DNA of 13,428 nucleotides from an uncultured Selenomonadales bacterium (GTDB lineage Bacteria > Bacillota > Negativicutes > Selenomonadales > Selenomonadaceae). Shown piece by piece: positions 13,341 to 13,428 of the stretch (positions are counted from its first letter, which is position 1; each line of letters opens with the position of its first letter). The stretch spans positions 1 to 13,428 of the forward strand of contig CALGGP010000274.1 of NCBI GenBank assembly GCA_937915885.1, given 5' to 3'. The translations under genes and the position numbers were made by a program. The notes under the pieces were generated by a model. It saw only the letters and a list, made by a program, of their open reading frames with translations. It made no database searches and was not told the DNA's origin.

Positions 13341-13428
13341 CGCGCCGACGGCGCCCCCTTTTTTTGTTGCCCACGAACGGTCGAAGGTCGGCATGTTCCG
13401 CGCCGACGGCGCCCCCCTTTTTTTGTTG
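13341..13428. repeat. 59-bp repeats, second cluster, cut by the window edge
   Basis: One 58-bp copy (13341-13398) and the first 30 bases of another (13399-13428) match the first cluster almost exactly. The array continues off the right edge. Its extent and its relation to the next gene are unknown. Confidence 0.85.

Noticed and set aside
13102..13428. Possible CRISPR array
   Set aside because: The repeats abut directly, or are separated by other repeated sequence, with no unique spacers of regular length.

Overview
The window is almost entirely coding on the minus strand and holds two genes: a complete uvrB (12916 down to 10931) and, 93 bases downstream on the same strand, the first 3,612 codons of a giant repeat protein (10837 down to the left edge, no stop reached). 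A block of GC-rich tandem and dispersed repeats fills the right end upstream of uvrB (about 13040-13428). No tRNA, rRNA, CRISPR or insertion sequence was recognised.

Organism: the UvrB reads like a Firmicutes-type protein. Giant proteins built from GxGNDxI / N-x-G-S-x-V-T-I repeats are, from my general knowledge, common in diderm Firmicutes (Negativicutes such as Selenomonas relatives). That fits the moderately high GC and AGGGAG/GAGG ribosome binding sites, but it is an inference and not a firm taxonomic call.

Giant gene, N to C terminus (right to left): a short N-terminus with no signal peptide; 18-residue beta-roll (RTX-like) tracts separated by linker modules of about 100 residues (residues 1-1620); modules that pair a shorter beta-roll tract with a longer linker ending in a tryptophan motif (about 1620-2477); then a tandem array of a compact 155-165 residue domain with no beta-roll (2477-3612 and beyond). 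The last four complete units are almost identical at DNA level with a 465-468 bp period, which points to recent amplification. I checked every in-phase codon from 10837 to position 2 by eye and found no stop or frameshift.

How the genes relate: uvrB is housekeeping nucleotide-excision repair, and the giant protein is most likely exported and surface-associated or released. I see no functional link beyond adjacency and shared direction. The many open frames opposite both genes lie mostly in exact antisense codon register and are shadows.
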